DNA from: Parasedimentitalea denitrificans
GTDB lineage: Bacteria > Pseudomonadota > Alphaproteobacteria > Rhodobacterales > Rhodobacteraceae
Assembly (NCBI RefSeq): GCF_011813015.1
Contig: NZ_QHLQ01000017.1
Span: 1 to 64,000, forward strand
DNA: 64,000 nt
Direction of reading: 5' to 3'
Each line of letters opens with the position of its first letter. Position 1 is the first letter of the stretch. The notes under the pieces were generated by a model. The model was not told the DNA's origin. It searched no databases and saw only the letters and a program-made list of their open reading frames with translations. Below are positions 54,897-63,526 of this stretch, one piece after another. The translations under genes and the position numbers were made by a program.

Positions 54897-56846
54897 TCAT
54901 GCGGCTGCAGGCAACCAAATGCTGAACTCCGCACCTGAGCAGTCGCAGTTACGGACTGAGATCAGCCCGCCCGCTCTTTGTATAAGGGTCTGGCTGATCG
55001 ACAACCCCAAGCCGGTGCCTTCGCCCAGTTTAGTGGTATAGAACGGGTTAAAGACGGAGCTGATGTCTTTAGAGGTGATACCCGTCCCACTGTCAGCTAC
55101 GCTGAACTGGACCCCAGCTTGGCCATCGCGTTCGTTGGGGCTAAGGCTCAATGTGATGTCTCCGGCACCACTCATGGCTTGCGCTGCATTCATCACCAGA
55201 TTGATGACCACTTGCTGCAGTTCTCCGGGGTTGATCCTGACTGGTGGCGCTTCTTGGAAAGCTCTGTGGACAGTGATGTCTTGTTTGGAAATGACATGAT
55301 CGACCAGAACCAGACAGTCCTCGACCAAGGGTGCAATTTCAACGCTTTCCTCGAAGGCGCCGAATTCGGTGGGACGGGCAAATTGCAGCAGCTTGCCGAC
55401 AATGGCATCAATGCGCAGCACTTGGTTGTCGATTAAGTTCAGCTCGGTTTCGATTTCGCTGGCCTGATCTTCGAGTGTCATGCGAATGACATCCACGTTG
55501 CCCTGGATCACCGCCACCGGGTTGTTGATTTCATGCGCAACGCCTGCGGTGATTTCACCGATCGAGGCCAGCTTTTCGCTCATTGCCAGCTGTTTGAAGG
55601 TTTCCTCTAGCTTGCTGTTGGCGGCACGTAATTCAGTTGTACGCTTGTCGACACGGGCGTTCAGTTCTCCGGCCCAGTCCCTTAGCGCCTTGTCGCGATC
55701 CTGAACCTGATCGAGGAGGGTATCAAGGTGAGCCGCCACTTGGCCAATCTCATCGTGGCTGCCGACAGCGCCGTTGCGCGCGGCCAAGTCACCGAATTCA
55801 ACGCGTTTCATAGTTCGGGTCATTTGTTCAAGCGGCGAGAATATACCCTTGGCTAACCACAGAAACAGCGGTGCTGAAATAGCCAGAACACCGATGAACA
55901 CAGCTACAATGGTCCAATAGGCTGCCCGTTTGGCTGCTTGATAGGGGGCTTCGAGAAAACCAACATAGAGCATTCCAACATGCCTGCCAAAGCTGTCGGT
56001 CAATGGCAGGTAGCCCGAAATGTACCAGTCATTGACCACAAATGCGCGATCCAGCCAGGTCTTTCCCTGGTTCAATACTTGGTTACGAACCGAGGCCGAA
56101 ACGCGGGTGCCGAGGGCACGCACATCCTCGAACAGGCGAACGTTGGTCGAAATCCGGGTGTCGTCCAGAAACAGAGTAGCTGTTCCCTGACGGTTTTCGC
56201 CAGCGCTGTCGCTGAGGTAGACGAGGGCATTAATGGTATCGATGAAGTCGAGGTTTCGGTTCAGCAGGATGCCACCAACCAGAACACCTTCGTGGCCCAG
56301 TACGGTAACTGGAGCGGCCGAATGGACGACCATGCCGCGGTCTTCGGCTGAGCGTGATGTTGGAACTGCTGCTTCGGTTTCGATTAGCGGAATGCGGGCC
56401 CGTTGCTGGAGTTCAGGTGATAGAGCATCAAGGTCCTGGGCAGAGAAGATATCGATTTGTGAGCTCAATGCTCCGGCAGCAGCGGTGGCAATCACAGGCC
56501 AGTTGGAGGATGGGGCAGAAAGGTCTTCACGGGGGAGGAAATACAGGAAATCAAGTTGAAGCGCGATGCGGCGTTGGTTTAGGAACCTCTGCCTTTCGCG
56601 GTCTGGCGCAAGCAGGACTTCGGCGAACAGCTTCGATTCCGAAATGCTGCGAATATCGGTGCCAGTGCTTGTCAGAATGCGGCCCAGATATTGTTCCGCT
56701 ATGCGCAGATCACTGTCGACATTGGCAATGAGCATGTCGTCGTAATCCGCGTTCCAACGGGTCATTGCCAGCACCAACAACAGAGGCATCAGCACGCTAA
56801 GTGGTAACAGAGCAAGGAGTAAAAGGCGGAGCCGGACAGATCTCAC
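54897..56846 (-). CDS. Membrane sensor histidine kinase with periplasmic sensing domain
   Basis: 649 residues. TM1 is at about 6-28, a large periplasmic domain of cache type at 30-305, and TM2 at 311-333, followed by HAMP (about 330-385) and a coiled linker (385-425). HisKA has phospho-acceptor His438 in GEITAGVAHEINNPVAVIQG, and the HATPase has N box VINLVMNAAQAM, G boxes VADSGTGI and GEGTGLGLSISQ. It lies convergent to the NtrC-type regulator gene and is its probable partner. Stimulus unknown. Confidence 0.92.
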   Translation of the reverse strand: MRSVRLRLLLLALLPLSVLMPLLLVLAMTRWNADYDDMLIANVDSDLRIAEQYLGRILTSTGTDIRSISESKLFAEVLLAPDRERQRFLNQRRIALQLDFLYFLPREDLSAPSSNWPVIATAAAGALSSQIDIFSAQDLDALSPELQQRARIPLIETEAAVPTSRSAEDRGMVVHSAAPVTVLGHEGVLVGGILLNRNLDFIDTINALVYLSDSAGENRQGTATLFLDDTRISTNVRLFEDVRALGTRVSASVRNQVLNQGKTWLDRAFVVNDWYISGYLPLTDSFGRHVGMLYVGFLEAPYQAAKRAAYWTIVAVFIGVLAISAPLFLWLAKGIFSPLEQMTRTMKRVEFGDLAARNGAVGSHDEIGQVAAHLDTLLDQVQDRDKALRDWAGELNARVDKRTTELRAANSKLEETFKQLAMSEKLASIGEITAGVAHEINNPVAVIQGNVDVIRMTLEDQASEIETELNLIDNQVLRIDAIVGKLLQFARPTEFGAFEESVEIAPLVEDCLVLVDHVISKQDITVHRAFQEAPPVRINPGELQQVVINLVMNAAQAMSGAGDITLSLSPNERDGQAGVQFSVADSGTGITSKDISSVFNPFYTTKLGEGTGLGLSISQTLIQRAGGLISVRNCDCSGAEFSIWLPAAA

Positions 56847-57029
56847 AGTGGATTCCCAAGATTAATGGGCTTGTCCCTATAGCACGCCCCGTAGTGTGGT
56901 GCAGTGTGCCACTGGTTCTGTAGGCAAGCAAGGTCTTGGGGCCTGTGGCATCTCGCAGAACTTGAAGAGCGCACGTTTACAAAATGGGGCGCTGGATTGG
57001 GACGGCTGGTGCCGAACATTTGAAATGAA

Positions 57030-57059
57030 ACCGCCCGCTTGCAACTGCAAACGGGCGGT
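57030..57059 (-). terminator. Terminator of gap
   Basis: ACCGCCCGCTTGC (57030-57042) pairs with GCAAACGGGCGGT (57047-57059), with one mismatch and an AACT loop. On the minus strand it lies 35 bases after the gap stop and is followed by TTCATTTCAAAT, a short T-rich tract. No other feature is evident in the 247-base gap to the kinase gene. Confidence 0.75.
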
Positions 57060-57093
57060 CTGAGAAATAGGATTTGGGAAATCGCACTTGTCG

Positions 57094-58122
57094 TTAGCTG
57101 ACGAGCGACATCCGCTCGGCCCGCATCAATTGGCCCATTGTTCGACCAGTATCGACCATACGATTGGAGAAGCCCCATTCATTGTCGTACCAAGCGACGA
57201 CACGGACCAGACCGCCGTCAGTTACTTTGGTCTGAGCAGCCGCAAAGCACGAGGAATGTGGGTCGTGGTTGAAATCGATCGAAACCATCGGGTCCTCTTC
57301 GTAGGACAGAATGCCCGCTAGGTCGCCGTCTACAGCAGTACGGATGGCTTGGTTGATGGCATCAACTGTGGCTGGGCGCTCCGGGACGAAACTGAGATCG
57401 ACCAACGATACGTTCGGGGTTGGAACGCGGATCGCAGATCCTTCTAAGCGACCTTTTAGGTGCGGCAAAACTTCGGCGATGGCTGCTGCGGCGCCTGTCG
57501 ATGTCGGGATCATCGAAACCGATGCCGCGCGGGCCCGGTACAAGTCTTTGTGGCTGGTGTCGTGAGTTGGCTGGTCACCGGTAAAGGCATGGATCGTCGT
57601 CATGTAGCCGGTCTTGATGCCAAAGGCAGTGTCAAGAACCTTGGCAACAGGCGCCAGGCAGTTGGTGGTACAGGACGCGTTGGAAACGATGATGTCATCG
57701 GCTGTTAGGTCTTCGTGATTGACACCAAAGACAACAGTCCGGTCGATGTCTTTTCCAGGTGCCGAAATCAGCACGCGCTTAGAGCCGTTTTTCAGGTGCT
57801 TTCCTGCCGAGTCGCGCGTGGTGAACAGCCCGGTGCATTCATAGGCCACATCGACATCTTGCCATGGCAGCTCTTCCGGGTCGCGAATGGCAGTCAGATT
57901 AATGCTGTGACGGCCTACATTCAGCTTGCCGTCAGACAAAGTGATCGGGATGCGAAGGCGCCCATGAACACTGTCGTATTTCAGAAGATGTGCAAGGGTT
58001 TCCGGCGGCGAGAGGTCATTGACGGCCACAACTTCGATATCGCTGGTGTCATTCTCGATCAGCGCACGCAAAACACCTCGGCCGATCCGGCCAAATCCAT
58101 TGATAGCGATTTTAAGGGGCAT
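57094..58122 (-). CDS. gap: Glyceraldehyde-3-phosphate dehydrogenase
   Basis: 342 residues converting glyceraldehyde-3-phosphate to 1,3-bisphosphoglycerate. The NAD fold begins KIAINGFGRIGRGVLRALIE, the catalytic cysteine is in SNASCTTNCLAP near 157, the catalytic His in THDTSHKDLYRAR, and AWYDNEWGFSNRMVD is near the end. The start at 58122 excludes a 31-residue upstream extension with no similarity. Monocistronic between terminators. It shares an operator-like site with pgi, 67-78 bases upstream. Confidence 0.95.
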   Translation of the reverse strand: MPLKIAINGFGRIGRGVLRALIENDTSDIEVVAVNDLSPPETLAHLLKYDSVHGRLRIPITLSDGKLNVGRHSINLTAIRDPEELPWQDVDVAYECTGLFTTRDSAGKHLKNGSKRVLISAPGKDIDRTVVFGVNHEDLTADDIIVSNASCTTNCLAPVAKVLDTAFGIKTGYMTTIHAFTGDQPTHDTSHKDLYRARAASVSMIPTSTGAAAAIAEVLPHLKGRLEGSAIRVPTPNVSLVDLSFVPERPATVDAINQAIRTAVDGDLAGILSYEEDPMVSIDFNHDPHSSCFAAAQTKVTDGGLVRVVAWYDNEWGFSNRMVDTGRTMGQLMRAERMSLVS

Positions 58123-58188
58123 AGGGACAACTCCGCAAGGGTTCCGAAACTGGTACTGATTTTCTGTGTAGTCAGAGATCGCCGTATC

Positions 58189-58200
58189 GTTATCGCTAAC
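58189..58200. promoter_or_regulatory. LacI-type operator-like site upstream of gap
   Basis: GTTATCGCTAAC, read on the minus strand as GTTAGCGATAAC, differs by one base from the site in front of pgi (24365-24376). It sits 67 bases from the gap ATG. An additional GTAAC half-site follows at about 58203. Recurrence at two central-carbon promoters strengthens the case for a common regulator. Confidence 0.55.
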
Positions 58201-58287
58201 AGTAACAGAAATCAACCCCTGATGCGAAGCTGTGATGCCTACTGTAATCCTCGAGAGTTCAGGTCACACTATAGACGCGTACGACAC

Positions 58288-58319
58288 AAAAAAGCCCCCC
58301 GGCGCGAACCGAGGAGCTT
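58288..58319 (-). terminator. Rho-independent terminator of the Fe-alcohol dehydrogenase operon
   Basis: On the minus strand: AAGCTCC-TCGG, loop TTCGCG, CCGG-GGGGCTT, then TTTTTTG. A GC-rich stem plus a run of six T, 23 bases after the 58342 stop, is a textbook terminator for the leftward operon. Confidence 0.85.
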
Positions 58320-58341
58320 AAGCCGTGAGTGGCTTTCGTTG

Positions 58342-59487
58342 TTACAGGGCTGCTTTGAACAGCTCTGTCAGGTTGGCTTCCGTTAGCTCAACCGGGTTGC
58401 CGCCGCAGGATGGGTCGATGATCGCACCCTTGACCAGCTCAGGGATGCTGGCCTCGGTGACGCCAAGCTCAGCCAGCTTGCGCGGGATGCCCATGCTATC
58501 GTTCAGCTCATCCACATAGGCGCGGAACCCGTCAAAGCCGCCGTCGATGCCCAGATAGGCAGCCGCCTGATCAAAGCGATCGGCAATCGCGCTGGCGTTG
58601 AACTTCAACACTTCGGGCATACAGACCGCATTGGTGGTGCCGTGGTGGGTGTTGAACACAGCGCCAATTGGGTGGCTCATGGCGTGAATGGCGCCCAGAC
58701 CCTTTTGGAAGCCGGTGGCCCCCATGGCTGCGGCTGACATCATCTGCGCACGCGCTTCGATATCGGTGCCATCGGCATAGGCGCGGGGCAGGTAGTCCTT
58801 GACCAGGCGCATACCTTCCAGCGCGATGCCCTGCGACATCGGGTGATAATGCGGGGACGAGAAGGCCTCGACACAGTGGGCAAAGGCATCCAGGCCTGTG
58901 CCTGCGGTAATGAACTTGGGCATGCCCACGGTCAGTTCCGGATCACAGATCACCACCGTTGGCAGTACCTTGGGGTGAAAGATGATCTTTTTGGCGTGGG
59001 TGACACTGTCGGTGATGACCGAGGCCCGGCCAACTTCAGATCCGGTGCCGGCGGTGGTTGGCACAGCGATGATTGGCGCGATGGCGTCTGCATCGGCGCG
59101 GGTCCACCAGTCGCCAATGTCCTCAAAATCCCACAGCGGACGGGTTTGACCGGCCATAAAGGCAACCATTTTACCCAGATCCAAACCAGAGCCACCGCCA
59201 AAAGCAATCACACCGTCGTGGCCACCTTCGTTGTAAGCCGCAACACCAGCTTCAAGATTTTTCTCGTTTGGGTTCGGGTCAACTTCCGAGAACATGCCGC
59301 GGCCCAGGCCTGCAGCTTCCATGATGTCGAGGGTCGACTGGGTCACCGGCAGGCTGGCCAGACCTTTGTCTGTCACCAGCAGGGGCTTCTTGATGCCAGC
59401 CTGCGCACAGGCTTCGGCCAATTCCTTGATCCGGCCAGCGCCGAATTTGATTGCGGTCGGATAGGACCAGTTTCCAACAAGGCTCAT
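58342..59487 (-). CDS. Iron-containing alcohol dehydrogenase
   Basis: 381 residues of the Fe-ADH family. NAD-binding GGGSGLDLGKMVAFMAG lies near 98, PTTAGTGSEVGRASVI near 142, and the metal ligands include Asp/His in GTGLDAFAHCVEAF near 196 and the HAMSHPIGA and HHGTTNAV segments. The start at 59487 overlaps the ALDH stop (TGATG) and is preceded by AAGG. Paired with an aldehyde dehydrogenase and a glutamine-synthetase-like ligase, it probably oxidises the alcohol of a glutamylated amino-alcohol or a released hydroxy-aldehyde (inference). Confidence 0.9.
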   Translation of the reverse strand: MSLVGNWSYPTAIKFGAGRIKELAEACAQAGIKKPLLVTDKGLASLPVTQSTLDIMEAAGLGRGMFSEVDPNPNEKNLEAGVAAYNEGGHDGVIAFGGGSGLDLGKMVAFMAGQTRPLWDFEDIGDWWTRADADAIAPIIAVPTTAGTGSEVGRASVITDSVTHAKKIIFHPKVLPTVVICDPELTVGMPKFITAGTGLDAFAHCVEAFSSPHYHPMSQGIALEGMRLVKDYLPRAYADGTDIEARAQMMSAAAMGATGFQKGLGAIHAMSHPIGAVFNTHHGTTNAVCMPEVLKFNASAIADRFDQAAAYLGIDGGFDGFRAYVDELNDSMGIPRKLAELGVTEASIPELVKGAIIDPSCGGNPVELTEANLTELFKAAL

Positions 59488-60869
59488 CAGCTTGTCACCT
59501 TCTTTAGATGGTAGGATTTGGGGCGTGTCAGGTTGTGGAACCCAATCACCGATAGGCCGCCACCGCGACCTGTGTCTTTGCAGCCGGTCCAGCACAGGCC
59601 CGGATCCAGATAGTCAGCCCGGTTCATGAACACAGTGCCGGTTTCGATCTGATCACCAACAGCTTGCGCGCGATCCACATCCTGTGTCCACAGCGATGCG
59701 GTCAGGCCAAACTGGCTGTCGTTCATTAGCTCGATGGCTTCCTCGTCGGATGACACCTTCATGATGCCAACCACCGGGCCAAAGCTCTCGTCCTGCATGA
59801 CGCGCATGTCGTGGGTAACATTGGTCAGGATCTGTGGCGTCAGATAGGCGCCCCCGTCATCCTCGGCCATAGTGTCGATGTGGGCCACTGCGCCAGCCTC
59901 AACCGCCTCGGCAATCTGATCACGCACTTCCTGGGCAAAGCGTACATTGGCCATGGGACCGATGGTTGTGGCCTCTTCCAGAGGGTTGCCCAGATTGTAG
60001 CCTTTGACGATGGCAATCGCCTTGGCCAGAAACGCATCATACTGGCTTTCGTGTACGTAGATACGCTCGATCCCGCAACAGCACTGGCCCGAGTTGAACA
60101 TGGCGCCGTCGATTAGTGTATCAACGGCTGCATCCAGATCGGCGTCTTCCATGACATAGCCGGGATCTTTGCCGCCCAGCTCGGTGCCGACACCAGTAAA
60201 GGTGCCTGCAGCTGCGCGTTCCATCGCCTTGCCGCCGCCGACTGAGCCGGTGAAGTTGACAAAGTTGAACGCCTTTTTGGCAATCAGCTCGGATGTGGTG
60301 TCGTGATCCAGGAAAACGTTCTGGAACACGTCTTCTGGCACACCCGCACTGTGGAAGGCTGCCGCCATCCGCTCACCCACCAGCAGGGTTTGGGTCGCGT
60401 GTTTCAGCACCACGGTGTTGCCTGCAATCAAGGCAGGGGCCACAGTGTTGATCGCGGTCATATAGGGGTAGTTCCACGGGGCAACCACCAGCACCACGCC
60501 GTGTGGCACGTGCTTGATGTAACGCTTGAACGTGGCATCTTCACCAACCTCGATATCGGCCAGCGCCTCTTCGGCGATGCTTGCCATGTGGCTGGCGCGC
60601 TCGTTGAAGCCACCAAACTCACCGCCAAAGCGTACCGGGCGACCCATCATATGGGCCAGTTCAGGCACGATTTCGTCGTTCATGGCGCCAACAGCAGCAA
60701 CACCAGCCATGACCAGTTCGGTGCGTTCCGCCAGCGGGCGGGCTGCCCAGGCCGTCTGAGCCGCGCGGGCGCGATCGGTGGCAGCAAATGCTGTATCTTG
60801 CGACAGGGTATCGCGTTCTGCATAAACCGATCCATCGATCGGCGAGATACATTTCAGTGTCTGGCCCAT
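59487..60869 (-). CDS. Aldehyde dehydrogenase
   Basis: 460 residues of the NAD(P)-dependent ALDH superfamily. The oxyanion Asn is in VVAPWNYPYMTAIN near 133, NAD motif FTGSVGGGKAMERAA near 209, catalytic Glu in GTELGGKDPGYV near 232 and catalytic Cys in FNSGQCCCGIERIYV near 266. The start at 60869 has GGAGG upstream; the TTG two codons earlier is less likely. It sits between the ligase and Fe-ADH genes, as aldehyde oxidation steps do in gamma-glutamylated amine pathways. Confidence 0.92.
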   Translation of the reverse strand: MGQTLKCISPIDGSVYAERDTLSQDTAFAATDRARAAQTAWAARPLAERTELVMAGVAAVGAMNDEIVPELAHMMGRPVRFGGEFGGFNERASHMASIAEEALADIEVGEDATFKRYIKHVPHGVVLVVAPWNYPYMTAINTVAPALIAGNTVVLKHATQTLLVGERMAAAFHSAGVPEDVFQNVFLDHDTTSELIAKKAFNFVNFTGSVGGGKAMERAAAGTFTGVGTELGGKDPGYVMEDADLDAAVDTLIDGAMFNSGQCCCGIERIYVHESQYDAFLAKAIAIVKGYNLGNPLEEATTIGPMANVRFAQEVRDQIAEAVEAGAVAHIDTMAEDDGGAYLTPQILTNVTHDMRVMQDESFGPVVGIMKVSSDEEAIELMNDSQFGLTASLWTQDVDRAQAVGDQIETGTVFMNRADYLDPGLCWTGCKDTGRGGGLSVIGFHNLTRPKSYHLKKVTS

Positions 60870-60982
60870 TGCCAAACCTCCAGCTTCAGGGGCAGCAATT
60901 GCCCTGTTTCACTATTCAAAGTTCTTCCAAAACCACCGCCAAACGCGTCATCTGCCAGCTGGCGGTGGGATTTCGAATTCAA

Positions 60983-62335
60983 TCAGACCTGTTCGAAACC
61001 GCGGGCGATTTCATAGTCGGTCACAACCCGGTCAAAGTCTTCAACCTCAACCTCGGCGGCGCGGGTGTAGTGGTCAACTACATCATCACCCAATGCAGCA
61101 CGCAGCATTTCCGAACCCTTCAACGTGACCGCCGCATCACGCAGCGTGTTTGGGATCATGCCAGTGTTGCCTTGGTAGACATCACCCTTGGTTGGCTCTT
61201 GCAGCTCCAGGCCTTCTTCGATCCCGGCGATACCAGCGGCTAGCATGCCAGCCATCGCCAGATAGGGATTCATATCGGATCCCGGAATGCGGCATTCCAC
61301 ACGGATCGCCTTAGATCCAACGCCACACAGACGATAGCCTGCGGTGCGGTTGTCCACTGACCAAATAATCCGGGTTGGGGCAAAGGTGCCCTTCATGAAG
61401 CGTTTGTAGCTGTTGATATAGGGCGCCATGAAGGCGGTGTAGTCGGGTGCATATTTCAGCAGGCCGGCCATGTAGTTCTTCATCAGCGGTGACATGCCCA
61501 GCGGGTCGCTCTCATCAAAGAACGCAGGCGCGCCATCTTTCCACAGCGACTGGTGCACGTGGCTGGACGAGCCAACCTTGTCGTGGCTCCATTTGGGCAG
61601 GAAGGTCACCGCGTGACCCTCTTGATGCGCGATCTCCTTGATCGCGTGCTTGGCAATGGTGTGAAACTCAGCCGTGTTCATCGCATTAGCGTACTTGATG
61701 TTGAGCTCTTCCTGGCCGGTTTCGGCCTCGCCCTTGGAGTTCTCGATCGGCAGGCCCGCATTCCACAGATGGTTGCGGATCGGGCGCATCACGTGTTCCT
61801 CGCGCGAGGTCTGCATGATGTTGTAATCTTCGTTGACGCCAGAAATCGGCTCCAGATCGCGGTAGCCCGACTTGCGGATCTCGTCAAAGCTCTTCTCGAA
61901 CAGGAAAAACTCCAGCTCGGTGGCGGTCATCGGCTCGTAGCCCATGGCCTGCAAACGCTGAACCTGCTTCTTCAGGATGGCGCGCGGCGAGTGGGGGACT
62001 TCTTTGTGGGTGTGGTGATCCAGTACATCACAGAGCACCATCACAGTGCCTTCAAGCCACGGCACCGGGCGCAATGTAGCCAGATCCGGCTTCATGACGT
62101 AATCGCCATAGCCGCGTTCCCAGCTGGTGGATTCGTAACCATCCGGTGTGGCCATCTGCAGATCGGTGGCCAGCAGATAGTTGCAGCAATGGGTTTCTTC
62201 CCATGCGCCTGCCACAAAGTGACCAGCATGGAAGCGTTTGCCCATCAGGCGGCCCTGCATGTCCACCAGGCAGACCAGAACGGTATCAACGGTGCCATCG
62301 GCAACCTGTTCTTTAAGCGTGTCGAAGGAAAGCAT
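60983..62335 (-). CDS. Glutamine synthetase-like gamma-glutamyl-amine ligase
   Basis: 450 residues of the type III/PuuA-like glutamine synthetase family. Metal and glutamate ligands appear in TATELEFFLFEKSF near 125, KGEAETGQEELNIKYA near 200, GHAVTFLPKWSHDKVGSSSHVHQSL near 238 (quoted partly) and RVECRIPGSDMNPYLAMAG near 355. GlnA housekeeping enzymes are larger-set and rarely sit in catabolic operons; this one is flanked by a TRAP transporter and two dehydrogenases. It likely makes a gamma-glutamyl amide from an imported amine or amino-alcohol. Exact substrate unknown. Confidence 0.82.
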   Translation of the reverse strand: MLSFDTLKEQVADGTVDTVLVCLVDMQGRLMGKRFHAGHFVAGAWEETHCCNYLLATDLQMATPDGYESTSWERGYGDYVMKPDLATLRPVPWLEGTVMVLCDVLDHHTHKEVPHSPRAILKKQVQRLQAMGYEPMTATELEFFLFEKSFDEIRKSGYRDLEPISGVNEDYNIMQTSREEHVMRPIRNHLWNAGLPIENSKGEAETGQEELNIKYANAMNTAEFHTIAKHAIKEIAHQEGHAVTFLPKWSHDKVGSSSHVHQSLWKDGAPAFFDESDPLGMSPLMKNYMAGLLKYAPDYTAFMAPYINSYKRFMKGTFAPTRIIWSVDNRTAGYRLCGVGSKAIRVECRIPGSDMNPYLAMAGMLAAGIAGIEEGLELQEPTKGDVYQGNTGMIPNTLRDAAVTLKGSEMLRAALGDDVVDHYTRAAEVEVEDFDRVVTDYEIARGFEQV

Positions 62336-62395
62336 GAGCAACCTTTGTAATGTTAGGCCGGGCAATCAATTTGCATCCGGAATTTGTCAAGGAAG

Positions 62396-62422
62396 GGAGC
62401 TGGCCCGCATGGGGCCAACTCC
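62396..62422 (-). other. Intercistronic hairpin after dctP
   Basis: GGAG-C-TGGCCC (62396-62406) and GGGCCA-A-CTCC (62412-62422) form a 10-bp stem with one mismatch and a five-base loop. It lies 19 bases after the dctP stop, on the way to the ligase gene. No T-run follows. Typical of mRNA-stabilising structures after abundant binding-protein transcripts. Confidence 0.55.
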
Positions 62423-62440
62423 GATGATATGTAGTCAGTC

Positions 62441-63475
62441 TTAGCCGTAACGATAAGGGCGGCCAGCCGCCTGCATGTCGGCGTTGTACTTCTTGAAGAT
62501 CTCGACAACCTTGGCCTTTGTTGGGCTTTCGGCTGCGATTTCGTCCCAGAACTTGACCGCTGCGTCTTCGACGGTCTTCCACTCTTCATCAGGGATCGAA
62601 GTGAGCTCCATTTTTGGACCATTGACTCGCAGCGAAGCTTCGCCACCCCAGTACCACCACTGACGATAGTAGTGCGACTGGTCACAGCAAGCGCGGAACA
62701 GGGTCTGCATATCTTCTGGAAGCTCGTTCCAGCGGCCTTGGTTGGCAAAGAAGGACCCGGCCCATGCGCCCGAGATGTTGTTGGTCAGGAAATAGTTGGT
62801 CACGTCAGCCCAGCCAACGGTGTAATCTTCGGTGATGCCGGACCATGCAATACCGTCCAGCTCGCCTGTTTGTACCGCAACTTCGATGTCTTCCCATGGC
62901 AGTGTCACTGGAACAACGCCAAACTGGCTCAGGAAACGACCAGCAGTTGGGAAGGTAAAGACGCGCTTGCCTTTCAGATCAGCCAAGGACCGGATTGGGT
63001 CTTTGGTGGCAAAGTGGCACGGATCCCATGCACCAGCCGAGATGTGCTTGACGCCAACCTTGGAATACTCTTCGTCCCAGATCTCGTTCAGGCCGTACTG
63101 GTTGAACAGCACTGGCACGTCCAGGCTGTAGCGCGAACCAAACGGGAAGTAGCCGCCAAATACGGTGACTTCGGTAGGCGACGCCATCGAATCATCGTCG
63201 GACTGAACCGCATCAATAGTGCCGCGCTGCATGGCGCGGAACAGCTCGCCAGTAGGGACCAGCTGGTCAGCATAGAACAGTTCGATCTGCATGCGGTCGC
63301 CTGCGATCTTGTTGAACATGTCGATGGCAGGCTTGATCACGTGCTCACCCAGCGAAGCACCGGCATAGGTCTGCATGCGCCACTTGATGGTGCTTGATGC
63401 CAGAGCAGGCGTGGCCAGTGGTGCAGCCATTGCGCCCGCACCAGCGGTGGTTAGAAACTTACGTCTTGTCGTCAT
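62441..63475 (-). CDS. TRAP transporter solute-binding protein (DctP family)
   Basis: 344 residues with a Tat signal (TTRRKFLTTAGAGAMAAPLA). DctP-fold segments are WRMQTYAGASLGEHVIKPA, the conserved DLKGKRVFTFPTAGRFLS near 165 with the ligand-binding Arg, and WSGITEDYTVGWADVT near 215. It binds an organic acid-type or zwitterionic ligand in the periplasm for a DctQM permease. Position upstream of the ligase and dehydrogenase genes suggests the ligand feeds that pathway. Confidence 0.92.
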   Translation of the reverse strand: MTTRRKFLTTAGAGAMAAPLATPALASSTIKWRMQTYAGASLGEHVIKPAIDMFNKIAGDRMQIELFYADQLVPTGELFRAMQRGTIDAVQSDDDSMASPTEVTVFGGYFPFGSRYSLDVPVLFNQYGLNEIWDEEYSKVGVKHISAGAWDPCHFATKDPIRSLADLKGKRVFTFPTAGRFLSQFGVVPVTLPWEDIEVAVQTGELDGIAWSGITEDYTVGWADVTNYFLTNNISGAWAGSFFANQGRWNELPEDMQTLFRACCDQSHYYRQWWYWGGEASLRVNGPKMELTSIPDEEWKTVEDAAVKFWDEIAAESPTKAKVVEIFKKYNADMQAAGRPYRYG

Positions 63476-63500
63476 AGTCGTTTCTCCTTGTTAAAATACG

Positions 63501-63515
63501 GCCCCCTGTCGGGGC
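63501..63515 (-). other. Short GC hairpin between dctM and dctP
   Basis: GCCCC-CTGTC-GGGGC forms a five-base-pair stem 11 bases below the dctM stop. On the minus strand CGTATTTTAAC follows, so it could act as a weak terminator or attenuator ahead of the dctP transcript; the ribosome site for dctP (AAGGAG) lies just beyond. Confidence 0.45.
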
Positions 63516-63526
63516 TCTTTTTGTGA